This document shows, in pieces, positions 35,601-46,413 of a stretch of DNA of 64,000 nucleotides; the first letter of the stretch is position 1; each line of letters begins with the position of its first letter. Origin of the DNA: Jaminaea rosea (taxonomy: Eukaryota; Basidiomycota; Exobasidiomycetes; Microstromatales); the NCBI RefSeq assembly GCF_003144245.1, contig NW_020289979.1:496001-560000 (forward strand), in the 5' to 3' direction. The translations under genes and the position numbers were made by a program. Below the pieces are notes generated by a model. It saw only the letters and a program-made list of their open reading frames with translations, was not told where the DNA came from and did not search any database.

Positions 35601-37493
35601 CTCCTTCTCCAGGTCGGAGATCTTGCGCTTTTGATCGTGGTCCGACTCCGACGTGACGTCGCGCAGTCGAATGAGAGCCTCCTTGAGACGCTCATTTTGC
35701 TTCTCCATCTGCAGCCAGCCAACGGAGGATCGCTCCTCTTCATCGACAGGGCCGTGCTCGTAGGCTGCGTTCTCTTCGCGAAGCACCTCGACCTCGAGGG
35801 TGAGCTCCTCCTGAATCTGCTTGAGCGAATCCAACTCGGTGATGGCTGCTTCTGCCTTCTCTTCTGCCACTTCGCGGTCTAGCGCAGCCATTTCGAGCTG
35901 CTCAGTCAGGTCTTCGACGCGAGCCTCGAGGTCACTTTTCTCCATCGAGAGCTCCTTTTCCGTCGTCTGAATTGCCAGCAGCTGCGTGGAGAGGCTCTGC
36001 GCCTTCTCTGTAGCCGTATCCGCCGATCTCAGCTTCTCTGTCACCTCTTCCTTCCACTTTTCGAGCTCCTTGACGCGGGCGCGCTCTTCTTCTCTGCGCT
36101 TCTCGTTGAGGCGATTCCTGACACGGAGCTCCTCGACTTCGCGCTTCAGAGCTTGGGCCTCTACGTTCGACATACCCGGCGGACCTTGACTGATCGGCGG
36201 TGAGCGTACAACGTGTGCGGGGTTGAGAGCTTCCTCTTGCCCTCCTTCGAGTGACATGTTGACGAGATCATCGCCGTCCTCATCGCCCGCAAATGAGATC
36301 GGATCCGACGTCTCCTGAGATGGCCTGTCTCTTGCTGACGTCGTCTGCGGTTGCGTGTGCTGTTTCCTCGCGGCTTCTACGCGGGAGCGAGCAGCGTCGA
36401 GTCGTTGACGAGCGTCTGCACTCGGGCTGGTCACGTTTGGGTCAGACGACGAATCCTCTTGCTGGTCCTTGTGGCTGCCAGCAGTGCTGAGCCGTCTCGG
36501 TGTAGTAATGGTAGCGGCTGCAGGCGCGGCAGGCTTTGACGGTCCAGTGATAGCCGCACCAGGACGTGGTATGGTGCGCTTTGGCGTAGCAGCGGACGCT
36601 GACGGAGCAGCCATGCTAGGCCGCGCCTTGGCTACAGGCCGCAGCCCGGTACGAGCGGCTGTGCTCTGAGCATCTTCGGCCGTGGGACGAGCTGAGGTCA
36701 GTGCGCCTGTGATGCCGCTAGCTGGTCTGACACCTCGCGCTGTAGCCTTGCTGGGACTTGCTGTGCGTGAGAGAGCCGCTGCTGAGCTGGGTGGACGCGT
36801 CGATGCTGCTGACGAAGATGAGGCTGACACTCTACCTGACGTAGCGCTGACGCTGGTCCCGGCACGAGACATCCCTGGCCTTGCAGGCGTGGCCAATGAC
36901 GCAGGCTTGCTCGGAGATGCTGCTGAGATGCGGCCACTCGTAGACGGCGTAGCTGATGGTCTGCGAGAGGAAGCTGCGGAGCTCGTGGCCGATGTCGACG
37001 AGACTGCAGAGGTTCGCGAGGCTAGGCTAGGCCTTGGAACTGTTCGCGGCGCACCAGCTGACGGCTTGTCTGGACTTGTGGTGCGGCTGGCTGGAGCTCG
37101 AAGCCCTGCTCTCGGGACAGTCGTTTGAGAGAGGGAGGAAGATGACCTTGAAGTGGAAGCTGGAGGCGGCATCCTCATCGTCGTCGTTCGCGGCGTCTGC
37201 ATCATCGGCTCATCGTCCATGAGGATATCGTCGCCGCTGTTGTACTCCTCCTCCGGCTCGTCTTCTAACACCTCAATCTGACTGCTGCGTACGAAGATGC
37301 CCTGGCCTGGATCCGCATCAAAGTAGCGCTTGCCCTGAACGCTGCCATCGTTCTTGCCTCCCACGACGTCAGGATCGAGGACGACGCCGACCCACAGCCC
37401 AGGCGCAAAGGACGTTTGTCCGACAAAGAGGACAGTGCCCAGCCCTACCTTGACGACGACGACACGCGAGTGAAGTCGAATGGGCTGCGACAT
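32652..37493 (-). CDS. Dynactin large subunit p150Glued (CAP-Gly)
   Basis: Microtubule-binding and dynein-binding subunit of dynactin (Nip100/ro-3 orthologue). Intronless, 1613 aa. The CAP-Gly domain is at about 10-70, with GLGTVLFVGQTSFAPGLWVG and the tubulin-tail-binding GKNDGSVQGKRYF. A Ser/Thr/Pro/Ala-rich basic linker runs to about 420. Long coiled coils fill about 435-820 and again about 1250-1370. The dynactin domain lies at about 820-1120 (YLPQAFAQEGDRDAVASLLF, then LRLAPPGTFLRCGRTFKEMQ). The domain order separates it from CLIP-170, which has CAP-Gly and coiled coil but no dynactin domain. It is divergent from YPT1. Confidence 0.92.
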   Translation of the reverse strand: MSQPIRLHSRVVVVKVGLGTVLFVGQTSFAPGLWVGVVLDPDVVGGKNDGSVQGKRYFDADPGQGIFVRSSQIEVLEDEPEEEYNSGDDILMDDEPMMQTPRTTTMRMPPPASTSRSSSSLSQTTVPRAGLRAPASRTTSPDKPSAGAPRTVPRPSLASRTSAVSSTSATSSAASSRRPSATPSTSGRISAASPSKPASLATPARPGMSRAGTSVSATSGRVSASSSSAASTRPPSSAAALSRTASPSKATARGVRPASGITGALTSARPTAEDAQSTAARTGLRPVAKARPSMAAPSASAATPKRTIPRPGAAITGPSKPAAPAAATITTPRRLSTAGSHKDQQEDSSSDPNVTSPSADARQRLDAARSRVEAARKQHTQPQTTSARDRPSQETSDPISFAGDEDGDDLVNMSLEGGQEEALNPAHVVRSPPISQGPPGMSNVEAQALKREVEELRVRNRLNEKRREEERARVKELEKWKEEVTEKLRSADTATEKAQSLSTQLLAIQTTEKELSMEKSDLEARVEDLTEQLEMAALDREVAEEKAEAAITELDSLKQIQEELTLEVEVLREENAAYEHGPVDEEERSSVGWLQMEKQNERLKEALIRLRDVTSESDHDQKRKISDLEKELSALADLQDSRDSLAAKLEASEAQLEDVKVQLDDALGAEEMLEQLTERNLFLGERLNEMAATIEELESLKELNEELDEVHVETEKQLQEEVDLKDMALRERDARVEALETNANEYEATFAQFRELVLNLQSDVEALRAERDGLVEEGQNANLNSQSREMLNLNLKLQSSALKSQARTIEAELARMRADQASTQLEMTQPYLPQAFAQEGDRDAVASLLFFKRMSTKAELIKSVVENTHEISQAIGSLAQDDSGADQQQQHLSASTSTTTGGTSSTRSEHLVNICQLRHSLAHFSAVCSSVVAMLRLAPPGTFLRCGRTFKEMQAVVEPRVDAFVEALRKEELKEADCGAEFKRFVRQFEEMSFALMMAQEEEIGQLVQQQQQQLQDGTMPATPPQSLPSGEGDLAAKEVGSATLLDLDLDTLCASLSSARHTVLQAQAAEGAIEWQLQGETMEQRYFVPLHQIVNDVRAAKVLARKLLRRLSSLADNDEAVSMDAIGELPLLGRLSSRLVAFATTLSSGMTAYVDEVRNASSPFTLQGFTEVVRQATGELRLDDGSAPYTSPTTTVDDAASSPASSDLWREALSATSHLTTTIQALMASAVDQSHVIKLSGPHPWHPRSHQIHLLAKHDPAMESQMAKLGEDLRDLYQQIKARDAALAEGQIKMERLHRQVAKSKGEGDALEEVKAGLGEARREAKAYQDANESLQAELEALEKANEELKSKAAASIAATGAAGSAGQVAAEAGSGVTPTSSTLATSGALAGLQPAANLDTHHLIDQLDATRCSLRYLREENALLRSKGYQAQLDSLAPLPTLRVRPRDDETGKVDEQEAAGGAGLPRKARPDAPRDEELRSVRSEARSLYGALLHFAATPRLVKLADGGANSSADVKAEGDGDEKSEIPTAAVSAARQRPRATVGWQRQADQPAWQYEAQKAVAAELGLRFEKLMERRSGAGVSKSPAGSRQAMTLPKMPRLAVVVGGEGR

Positions 37494-38028
37494 GACGGCG
37501 AGGGAGCCGCGATCCGCGATTGTATGAGATGGGTTGGGTTGTGTCAGAAGTGTTGGTTGGAGAAGCGCAACCCGTCGATGCGTTCGCCCCGCTCAGGCCC
37601 ACCCACACACTCCCGCTTGATCTCGACTTGGCCGCCTCGTCTTTGTCGCTCGCTCGCTCGACTCAACTGCCCAGCGCCACTGGACCTGCTTGCTTGCTGC
37701 CCTTGCCGCCTCCGCCTCCGCCGCCGCCGCCGTTTGGCTGCTGCTGGCTCGGGCTCAGCCCGCGCTGCGACCACGTCAAGTCAACCTCACAGCTTGTCCA
37801 TCAATTCCTATCAACCAACCAATAGCCCGGTCTCGCCATCCTCTCAGACCAGAGACACAGCCAGTGACAGACATTGCAGCTTCAGCGCAACGCTTTAGCA
37901 TTCAAAACAGTCACGCCAAAGTCGCCATCGAGCGCGCAGCTGCAGACGACTAGCCTCATCTTAACGCCGCCTCCTCCACAGCTCCTCTACGACTCCTATC
38001 CTACTCCCTCGACGCCCTCTCGACCATC
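37494..38028. promoter_or_regulatory. Shared upstream region of dynactin p150 and YPT1
   Basis: 535 bases between divergent start codons. It includes a CCG-rich stretch near 37700-37735 and no recognisable gene. Confidence 0.5.
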
Positions 38029-38977
38029 ATGAACCCAGAGTACGATCTTCTCTTCAAGGTGAGGCGCTGTAAAGAAGGATTCGGGAGTAACGTCTAGTCC
38101 CGCTTTGCTCACCTATTCCCACTCACATTCGCCCTCGTGCACGCAGCTTCTCCTCATTGGAGACTCTGGCGTAGGCAAGTCATGTCTCCTCTTGCGTTTC
38201 GCCGATGATACCTATACAGAGTCGTACATTTCCAGTGAGTGGAGGGTGATAAAGCAGGTCATCGCATCTGGAGCGAGACGCTCATCTGTTTTCTGCCCCT
38301 CGTCACTCGCTCAGCAATTGGCGTCGACTTCAAGATCAGGACCATTGAGCTCGAAGGCAAGACGGTCAAGCTCCAGATCGTGAGCAGCCGCACCTTTCAA
38401 ATCCGCACGCATCTTGTCTAGGAAGACTGACCTCCTCCTCGTCGCCCCTTTCACGCCTTGCAGTGGGACACCGCCGGGCAAGAGCGATTCCGCACGATCA
38501 CCTCGTCGTACTACCGCGGTGCCCACGGAATCATTGTAGTCTACGACGTCACCGACCCGGACACCTTCTCCAACGTCAAGCAATGGCTCCAAGAGATCGA
38601 CCGATATGCCACTGAAGGGGTCAACAAGCTCCTTGTAGGCAACAAGTCGGACTTGACGGGCAAGAAGCAAGTCGAGTACAACACGGCAAAGGAGTTCGCA
38701 GACCAGCTCAACATCCCCTTCTTGGAGACGTCAGCTAAGAGCGCGACCAATGTCGAGCAGGCTTTCTTGACTATGGCGAAGCAGATCAAGGACCGGTAAG
38801 TGGGCGTGCAACCCTACAAAAGGAGGTAGCATCTATTGACGCGCACATGACCCCCCTCCCCTCTCTCTCGACAGCATGGGATCCTCGAACGTCAGCAATG
38901 CCGGACCGGGCAAGTCGACACTCAAGGTCGGCCAGGGCCAGAATGTGCAGGCCCAGAGCCAGGGAGGATGCTGCTAG
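38029..38977 (+). CDS. YPT1: Rab1-type GTPase Ypt1
   Basis: Rab GTPase for ER-to-Golgi transport and autophagy. Five exons: 38029-38058, 38147-38234, 38315-38379, 38464-38795 and 38875-38977; introns are 79-88 bases. The product is 205 aa. Key parts are [10 protein letters not shown]; the P-loop GDSGVGKS at 15-22; the effector loop [19 protein letters not shown] with Thr40; WDTAGQE at 62-68; [27 protein letters not shown]; and a C-terminal QSQGGCC with two geranylgeranylated cysteines. The effector region and length identify Rab1/Ypt1 rather than Sec4/Rab8. Confidence 0.96.
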
Positions 38978-39579
38978 ACGGTCGTTGGGTCGTGGCGTGA
39001 TTGACAGAGGGGTTGGAGTCTCGAAGTCGACAGCTGGCCTGCGAGCGGGAGACGGAGAGGTCATGGACACTGAGGGGCCGTATCGGGGTCGATAGATCAT
39101 TCATGAATGGATGCTGAGAAGCTGTCCAGATATCGGCAAGGTTGCTCTCGATGATCTCTCGGCAGGGAGCATTTGCCAGTCGACGTGGCCTGTCACAGCT
39201 GAAAGTGCTGCCCTCGTGGGCCTTCTACTCCCCTCACCTCCGTCCCTAGCACTCTCCTTGTACTTTCGCAAAGCCTTCTTTCCCACATCTAACCCTTTCG
39301 AGATTGCATACATTTGATGGTCTGCTCTATGCGAAGCCTGAGCTGCTCCCTATCGTATTATGGGCCTTCTCGACGTCGAGGTAGCCTGCGCGGCCAAGCT
39401 GCAACCTTGGCCGTCGGCAGAAGGCGGACCAACGGGGCGGGCTTGCGTTGCCTTGCCTGGCCAGGCCAGGCCACGAGCCGTCCTGTCTCGAAGTCGACTC
39501 GGAACCAGCAGCAACTTCGTCGTCCTCATTTCCATTTCCAATCCCACCTCCTCACCTCACCATCATATCAGCACAAACA
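38978..39579. other. Intergenic region between YPT1 and QCR10
   Basis: About 600 bases with no recognisable gene. The last 60 bases before the QCR10 ATG are CA/CT-rich, typical of a leader. Confidence 0.6.
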
Positions 39580-40356
39580 ATGATCCGCCCAATCGTCCCT
39601 ACTGCCCGAGCTCTCGTCCGCCCTCGTGTCGGCCAGGTCGGGCTCATGCGCTTTGCGTCCTCGAGCAGCCGCCCGCAACCCCAGTTCCAACCGCATGTTG
39701 GAAGCTTTTCGCAGGAGAATGTCATGAAGTGAGTTGGAGCGCGAAGATGCCAGCAAATCTCAATGGACGACCGCTCATGATATCCCTCTCTCCCTCTTCT
39801 GCCGTCCTCGCTCGTAATTAGGTGGGCCATGACTCTCGGTATCTGGGGTGCAGCTGCGGGAGGCGCCGTTGCTCTGTTCATGCAGAAGGTTCCCATCTTC
39901 CAGCGTGATGTCCTCGACAAGGTGCCCTTCGTTGGGGCTTTCTTCAAGGGTGAGTAGAAGGAAGAGAATTGAGAAAGGGGCCATGCTCTAGAGGTGGTGA
40001 AGGAAAGGACAGTCTGAAGGAAAAGGGGAGCCAAGGATGCCATTGGTTGGGTTGGGAGTGCTCGTGAGAGGTCGGTGGTATGAAGTGCAGCGTGAGACCC
40101 GTCTGCTGGCTAGGGCAGACGTCTGCAGCCACCATGCGTCGATCACAAGGTCTCCGCGCCCCTGGAAGCAGTCGAGCGAAAGCTAGGAGGGGAGCAAGTT
40201 GGGAGAAGGAGCATGACAAGAAGATCGCCATGATCTCCATTGCCATCGCCTACTGCCATCACCGCTCATCCCACTGCCTCAAGAGCACCTGTACTGACGG
40301 CTACCTTCTTCACATCCATCACAGACGAGACCCCTGACAGCGACAAGCCCTTCTAA
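39580..40356 (+). CDS. QCR10: Cytochrome bc1 complex subunit 10 (Qcr10)
   Basis: Small accessory subunit of respiratory complex III in the inner mitochondrial membrane. Exons are 39580-39728, 39822-39949 and 40325-40356; introns are 93 and 375 bases. The product is 102 aa. The N-terminal 35 residues (MIRPIVPTARALVRPRVGQV) look like a matrix-targeting presequence. A single helix, WAMTLGIWGAAAGGAVALFM, is followed by VPIFQRDVLDKVPFVGAFFK. Exon 3 adds DETPDSDKPF, matching the family ending (yeast: DHTPPEDKPN), which is the main support for the long second intron with its ctgac branch and cag acceptor. If that intron is not removed, the frame stops two codons after the donor. Confidence 0.8.
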
Positions 40357-40909
40357 TCTACTCGCTTTCGACGGAGGGAAAAAAAAGGGAGCAGCACTCT
40401 CAGCCGGATCGCGATGCCTTGAGGCCATGGAGAAGACTCTGTCTGCCTTGCGAGCATTCGCTCCTGCCCGGGCGGCGACCGTAGATACAGCTGTGAAGCA
40501 ATACATATGATCTTTGAGCAGTATTGAAGATCCCTGAAGCGCGATGAAGTGGGCGAGGAGCAGAAGCTGCAGCATTTGGGCGGCCGGGCTATCCCCTGCG
40601 GCAGCAACTTCACCAGTCGAAGCAATGCTTCATGTTCTGAGCCACTCCTGATCGCCGAGGATTGCGAAAGCGACTGGCTCGTAGCTTGAAACTGATCCAG
40701 TTTCCCCTATGCCTCGACGTCGGCGGGACGCCTTGCCTCAATTCGCCGTCGACGGGAGCGGAGAAGCAGTGGAGGATGAGTTGGACTCGTCTCGTCTCGT
40801 CTCTTCTCCTTCTGCCACTTTTACATCTGCACCATCTCCTGTCGCGGCTGCCATTCTTCCTTGTCCTCTCCACTCACTGAGAGATTTCGCTCGCTGTGAG
40901 CTAGCAGAG
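40357..40909. other. Intergenic region between QCR10 and TFIIF beta
   Basis: About 550 bases, no gene seen. The in-frame open stretch upstream of the TFIIF beta ATG lacks family similarity. Confidence 0.55.
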
Positions 40910-42478
40910 ATGTCGGATATGGCCTCATCAAGCAGCATGTCCCGCCTCGCCTCTGGCAGTGGCAGTGGCAGTGGCGGCCCATCCTCAGCCTCGCGCAGCA
41001 ACACACCCAACACGGCTGCCCCTTCATCTTCTGCCACCAATAAGGCTGCCCTCCAAGCGCTCGCCGAGGCCGAACGCGAGAGGTCACCAGAACCAGATGA
41101 GGACTTCCGCATGGACGAGCAGCCCACTGCTTGGCTGGTCAAGGTGCCACGCTTCTTGTACGAGGGGTGGAGTCAGATCACGCAGGATGATTTGAATTTG
41201 GGAAAGGTCCGAGTGTATGAGTGCGTAGCAGCCCGCGCCTAGCATACAGAGACTTCCCCTCAAGTGTACAGCGGCTAACATTGCCTTCGCCCGCAGCGCC
41301 GACCATCGCGGCAAGCAGCGTATCGAGCTCATCCTCCCTTCAGCGCCAGATGCTCCCATCCCTCTCCCCGAGTACGACCCAGCCCAAGCAGGACGAAACG
41401 TCAAGAGGATACCGCGGCAGTACGATGTCAAGTTGAGCAGTGATGCAAATGAGACGGTGAAGCGCAATCTCTTTGCTTTCAAGGAGATGGCCGAGGAGGA
41501 GGATGAAGATGCTGCAGAGGGTACTGAGGGGGAGATGGATGTTGAGGATGCGGACGATTCAGTCGGCGGAGGAGACGAAGATGATAGTGATGATGATCAG
41601 GCGATGGGTGGTAGGGGCAATGGGAAGCAGCAGGGCGGGAAACGACGACAGCCTCAGCAGTCGAGATATAGGAAGAAGAGACCAAAGAGTGAGTACAGGA
41701 GGGGAGCGGCGCTTAGCCGCAGCCACTCCCATGAAGTGGTGCTCACATTGCTGTCCCCATCTACTCGTGCCCAGTCACAACAGCCTTTGCGGGCAAGATC
41801 ACAAACGAAGCGGCCGTCAAACCGCTCCTAGCATCAATGGGCAGCGCCTCAGGTAGTGGCGTCGCCTCGACCTCTCGCTCCGCAAGCCCCTCCCTCGCCG
41901 CCCCCTCAGCATCCTCATCCACTGATTCAAAGACAGCCCTCGGTCTCAGCTCGGCCCATACAGACCGCAAAGCCTCGTTTACCCCGGAGTATCGAGACAT
42001 TCTCCGTCGTCGAAAGGAGGAGGCCACCCGACCGAAGAGGGCAGTCAAGATGCTGGACGAGAGCGAGTCGGGCGCAGCTAATATGCTCATGGCTGGTTTG
42101 GGGCAGGGTCACGTACGCGGCGTCAAGGGCCAGCCTGCATCTTTCATCGTGGGGCAGGGAGGCGCTGGAGCAGCAGGAGCCGCTGGTCGTGGCGGCAAGG
42201 CTGGCTCATCATCGGCTGCCTCGTCGTCTCGCGACAAGTTCGTCCGCCTGCCAAAGAACGAGCTCCTCGACCTCCTCTTCCACTGCTACGAGCGCTACAC
42301 TTATTGGACGCTCAAGGCTCTACGTGAAGAGACGCGCCAGCCCGAGGCGTACCTCAGAGACGTCTTGGCGAGCATTGCTGATCAGCACAAGCGCGGTCCG
42401 TATGTGGGGCAGTGGAGTCTGAAGGGCGAATATGTTGAGCAGCAGAGAAGACAACAGGCTGAGGGAGCTGCGCAGGCT

Positions 42479-42516
<38 letters not shown>

Positions 42517-42610
42517 GGGTGGACAAGCGATGGGTGAGCAGGGTGATGAGGGAGGTGGTGATGGAGATGATGCTGGCGAGGGTGATGAGGACATGGAGGA
42601 AGTCATATAG
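40910..42610 (+). CDS. TFG2: Transcription factor TFIIF beta subunit (RAP30/Tfg2)
   Basis: RNA polymerase II general factor subunit. Exons are 40910-41220, 41297-41688 and 41775-42610; introns are 76 and 86 bases. The product is 512 aa. After a Ser/Gly-rich leader, TAWLVKVPRFLYEGWSQI (about 65-82) begins the dimerisation barrel with TFIIF alpha, which continues across the first splice (KQRIELILP, then RNVKRIPRQYDVKLS). A strongly acidic tract lies near 195-225, and TTAFAGKITNEA opens the next conserved block. The C-terminal winged helix is at about 391-453: RLPKNELLDLLFHCYERYTY, then TLKALREETRQPEAYLRDVL. A poly-Gln run and an acidic tail close the protein. The length is about double that of human RAP30 because of low-complexity insertions. 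Confidence 0.93.
42479..42512 (+). repeat. CAG repeat encoding poly-glutamine
   Basis: A nearly perfect run of CAG codons in the C-terminal region of the TFIIF beta gene. It is likely to vary in length between strains. Confidence 0.85.
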
Positions 42611-43122
42611 AGTTCCAGCCTATAGCCTATCACATGAATCGCCTTGTGTTGAAGATGAGCATCGCAGTCAAAGTCAATCACCGACCTTGCCTTGAATCGA
42701 TCGACTTTTGTGATGCTCTCTCTGCTCTTCCTCTTTCTCCGCTTAGCCCGCCGTGTTGCTTTCGCTGTTGCTTTTCTTCTCACACGTCGCGGCTTCTTCT
42801 CGCCTCGAGTCGATGGATGCGTGCGGGGTTGGCCAGCTCGCGGACTGAACCGGGCCAAGCACCGGCCACGGCGACAACGACGACGACGACGAGGAGCGGG
42901 GAAAGGAGCGACTAGCCTACGTTGCTCTCTTGCTTCTCAATCAACACCCACACGAGAAGGCCACGCAGCCGCACTTAGCAAGTACGCACGCGAGCAGACG
43001 CGATCGATACCATCGGATCCCTCAGAACTTTCAGTCTCTGCAGCTCCTCCTCTGCTCTCATCTTCACCTCCACCCACGTCGGCCCCTCAATACCTCGAAT
43101 CGGGGGACTTCGCCGTCAATCT
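42611..43122. other. Intergenic region between TFIIF beta and PET117-like gene
   Basis: About 510 bases. Arg-rich frames here come from cga/gac repeats near 42870-42900. No gene recognised. Confidence 0.55.
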
Positions 43123-44178
43123 ATGTCCCGCAACGCAAAAGCCTTCCTAGTCGGCTCCACGCTCGTATCTGGCCTAACAGTTTGGGGTGTCCATTTCATG
43201 CAGATCAAGGAGAGAGAGGTGCGCCAAACCCTCGGCCGCCTACATGATCTCCTCGCCGTGCTGACATCCACCACCCTATCTCTTTCCCCTTCCATTCGCG
43301 CAGACAATGTACAAAGGAGTAGAACGTGACGAGGCTCGCCAGGCCGCCAAGAAAGCCCAGCGTCAACGCGAAGCCGATCTCCTCGCCAATCAAGAGCGTG
43401 AAGCCCAGTTTCAGCAGATGCAGCCTACTCGCAACTACTCACAGGCCTCCTCCACCATTGCTGCACACTCGGTCATCGAGGAGGGCAAGGGCTTCGTGGA
43501 CAATTTGGTGCACAAGGCTCAAAGTGGCGTCGGTGCAGCTGGAGGAGCTGTTGGGGGTAGGGAGGCAGAGGATCGCGCCTATATTACCGGGAGGTGGGCC
43601 ATGAATGGTTTGCAAGTGGGTGCTGTAGCTGCAACTCCGCTCTACTTGATCAACTCGCTGAGGAAGGGAACCTTCACTTTTAAGAGACTGGTACGAGCTA
43701 AGTGAGTGGGGTTCTTCCCTCTTTCGCCTTCTGAAGAAGACTGACGCTTACCGCCCACTCCCTTGACTTCCTTTGTTGCAGCTGGACCACGCCCCTCCTC
43801 TCATCCGTCGGTGGTGCCGTAGCCGGCGCAGGCTACTCTGCCACGCTTCCTGCGGCTCGCTCATCAAGCACCTCGGCGCAATACCGTCAGGACGCTGCAG
43901 CCGTGCGCCGAGATGACGTCTACCTGATCGGGGGTGTCCTGGGCGCCTTGCTCACACCAGCCATCCTGTTGCGCCCAGCGGGGCTGATCAATGGTGTGCT
44001 TGGTGGCGGCCTCGGCCTTGGTGGCGCCGGTGGAATGATCTGGGATGCGGCGCGTGGTGGAGTGAAGGATGTGGTCGGGAAGGATGCGGAGAAGGAGGTT
44101 GAGCAGGCTGCGGGGAGCGTGCTGGGCAAGGTCAAGGCACTGGGCAAGGAGGCCCAGGGTGCGGTGGAGGGCAAGTAG
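43123..44178 (+). CDS. Pet117-like cytochrome oxidase assembly factor fused to an unknown membrane domain
   Basis: Exons are 43123-43218, 43304-43701 and 43782-44178, giving 296 aa; introns are 85 and 80 bases. Residues 1-75 match Pet117: MSRNAKAFLVGSTLVSGLTV and GVHFMQIKERE, then across the splice TMYKGVERDEARQAAKKAQR. Pet117 is normally a 70-110-aa inner-membrane factor for haem a/COX assembly. Here exon 2 continues without a stop into a second region. About 135-280 has several hydrophobic segments (GLQVGAVAATPLYLINSL, TPLLSSVGGAVAGAGYSA, VYLIGGVLGALLTPAILL, GLINGVLGGGLGLGGAGG). Its glycine pattern is loosely like Tim17/Tim22 proteins, but I do not recognise it. The protein ends in a short amphipathic Lys/Ala helix. 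No splice signal separating the two parts was found. Confidence 0.75.
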
Positions 44179-44453
44179 AGGGAAGGATGATTCATAGAGA
44201 AATGTGGTAGCGACAGCGGCGGTAATGCGATCAGGGCAGTCAAAAGCAGACGGTTTACAGGATCAGACTCGTGCTCGTGCTAAGGGGAGAAGGAGCTCGG
44301 GTGATTAAGAAAGAGCGACAAGAGAGGCCCATGCTCAAGAGCACGGGCGCGAGCGGCCAACGGGCCACATCGCTACAATGAAGTGAAGGGAGCAAGAGAA
44401 CAGCAATCGAGTCGAGTCGGAAGCAAGCAGCATTACCTTTCGGCCTAGCACGC

Positions 44454-45982
44454 TTAGTACTCCTCGACGAGCTCATCGCCCTCACCAGCCGTGTCCATGC
44501 CGACCTCTTCGTAGTCCTTCTCAAGAGCAGCCAAGTCCTCCCTGGCCTCGGAGAACTCACCCTCCTCCATACCCTCACCGACGTACCAGTGAACGAAGGC
44601 ACGCTTCGAGTAGAGCAAGTCGAACTTGCGGTCCAGCCTCGACCAGGCGGCAGCGATAGCCGTCGTGTTGGCAAGCATGCAGAGCGAGCGCGAGACCTTG
44701 GCGAGGTCACCGCCGGGGACGAGAGCGGGGGGCTCGTTGCAGATACCGATCTTGAATCCGGTAGGGCACCAGTCGACGAATTGGATGGTGCGCTTTGTCT
44801 TGATTGCTGCGACGGCAGAGTTGACGTCCTTGGGGACGACGTCACCGCGGTAGAGCAAGCAGCATGCCATGAACTTGCCGTCACGGGGGTCACACTTGAC
44901 CATCTGGTTGCCCTTCTCGAAGGACGAGAAGGTCATCTCCGAGACGGAGTTCTGCTCGTGGAAGGCCTTCTCTGCCGAGATGATCGGTGCGTACGTGGCG
45001 AGCGGGAAGTGGATACGGGGGAAGGGGACCAAGTTGGTCTGGAACTCGTTGAGGTCGACGTTGAGCGAGCCGTCGAATCGGAGCGAGGCCGTGATGGACG
45101 AGACGACCTGGGCGATGAGGCGGTTCAAGTTGGAGTAGCCAGGGCTCTGGATGCCAAGGTTCTTCTTGCAGATGTCGTAGATGGCCTCGTTGTCGACCAT
45201 GAAGGAGCAGTCCGAGTTCTCGAGGGTCGTGTGCGTGGTGAGGACCGAGTTGTAAGGCTCAACGACGGACGAGCTCATCATAGGGGCAGGGTAGACGGAG
45301 AACTCGAGCTTGGCCTTCTTGCCGTAGTCCTGAGCGAGACGCTCAAGGAGCAAGGATCCGAAACCGGAACCTGTACCACCACCGAAGGAGTGGAAGACGA
45401 AGAAGCCCTGCAGGCCCGAGCAGGCGTCTGCGAGCTTGCGGACACGGTCGAGGGTCTGGTCGATGAGCTCCTTGCCGACCGTGTAATGACCACGGGCGTA
45501 GTTGTTGGCGGCGTCCTCCTTGCCGGTGACGAGCGTCTCGGGGTGGAAGAGCGAGCGGTACTGGCCGTTGCGGACCTCGTCGACGACGTTGGGCTCCAGG
45601 TCGACATAGATGGAGCGGGGCACGTACTTGCCGCTGCCAGTCTCGGAGAAGAAGGTGGAGAAGCCATCGTCATTCTCAGAAGGAGAGTTGGCAAGGACAC
45701 GTCCGTCCGGGGTGAGGCCGTGCTCGTTGAGGTAGAGCTCCCTATGAGCGGAGTGGGGAGGTGATGGTCAGTATCTGACGAGAAATAGGACGAGGAATGC
45801 AAAAGACATCAATCAGAAATATGACTCAACTCACCAGCAGCTCTGACCGATCTGGACACCGGCCTGACCGACGTGAAGGGAAAGGACCTGATTACGAAGG
45901 AAACGAAGGATTAGGGGCGTGAGTGGCTGGGAGAAGAGCACGCAGAGTATGTTTGACGTGGCTCTGCACCCACTTCTCTCAT
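44454..45982 (-). CDS. TUB1: Alpha-tubulin
   Basis: Microtubule subunit. Exons are 45982-45974 (only MRE), 45887-45835 and 45741-44454; introns are 86 and 93 bases. The product is 449 aa, the family length. Motifs: [18 protein letters not shown], the GTP-binding [36 protein letters not shown], the alpha-specific [33 protein letters not shown], and a C-terminal acidic tail ending in VEEY, with the terminal Tyr seen in many alpha-tubulins. The loop around position 40 ([19 protein letters not shown]) lacks the acetylatable Lys40. The strong codon bias makes a spurious 391-codon antisense frame. Confidence 0.98.
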
Positions 45983-46413
45983 TGCTGATTGATTAAGATG
46001 GGCGGGGTGGTGGAGTGGTTGTTGGTGTTGGTGTTGGGCGGGTATTCAAGTGCGCTCAGAAGCAACGTAGAGCGATGAGGGATGGTGAGGGGTGAAGAGA
46101 GCAAGAGCCAAGTCGAGACCGTCGCGACTTTGGCCGCCGTGTTGCTCTCTCGTTGCCTTTGGCTCCCTCGCTCTCTCAGTCTGGCTAGCTGGCGGGGCGA
46201 CTGGCCGAAGGGCACTGGACCACTCTTCACGCGCTTCTCGCTGTTGTCGCGCCGAGTCGAACAAGACGAGGTCACGACGGAACGGAGCAATGGCGTTGAC
46301 GTTTGGGTGGCCGGATAGGCGGGTCGGGACATCGGGAGGTCGAGTGCACCGCTTGCTGCTCCACACTCGTAAGGCTTCATCCCAATCTCCCACTCGCCTG
46401 GTACTGCGATACC
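45983..46413. other. Divergent upstream region of alpha-tubulin and verprolin
   Basis: 431 bases between two divergent starts. No gene; it presumably carries both promoters. Confidence 0.55.

Noticed and set aside
44589-45764. 391-codon plus frame antisense to alpha-tubulin
   Set aside because: Antisense shadow caused by strong codon bias in tubulin.
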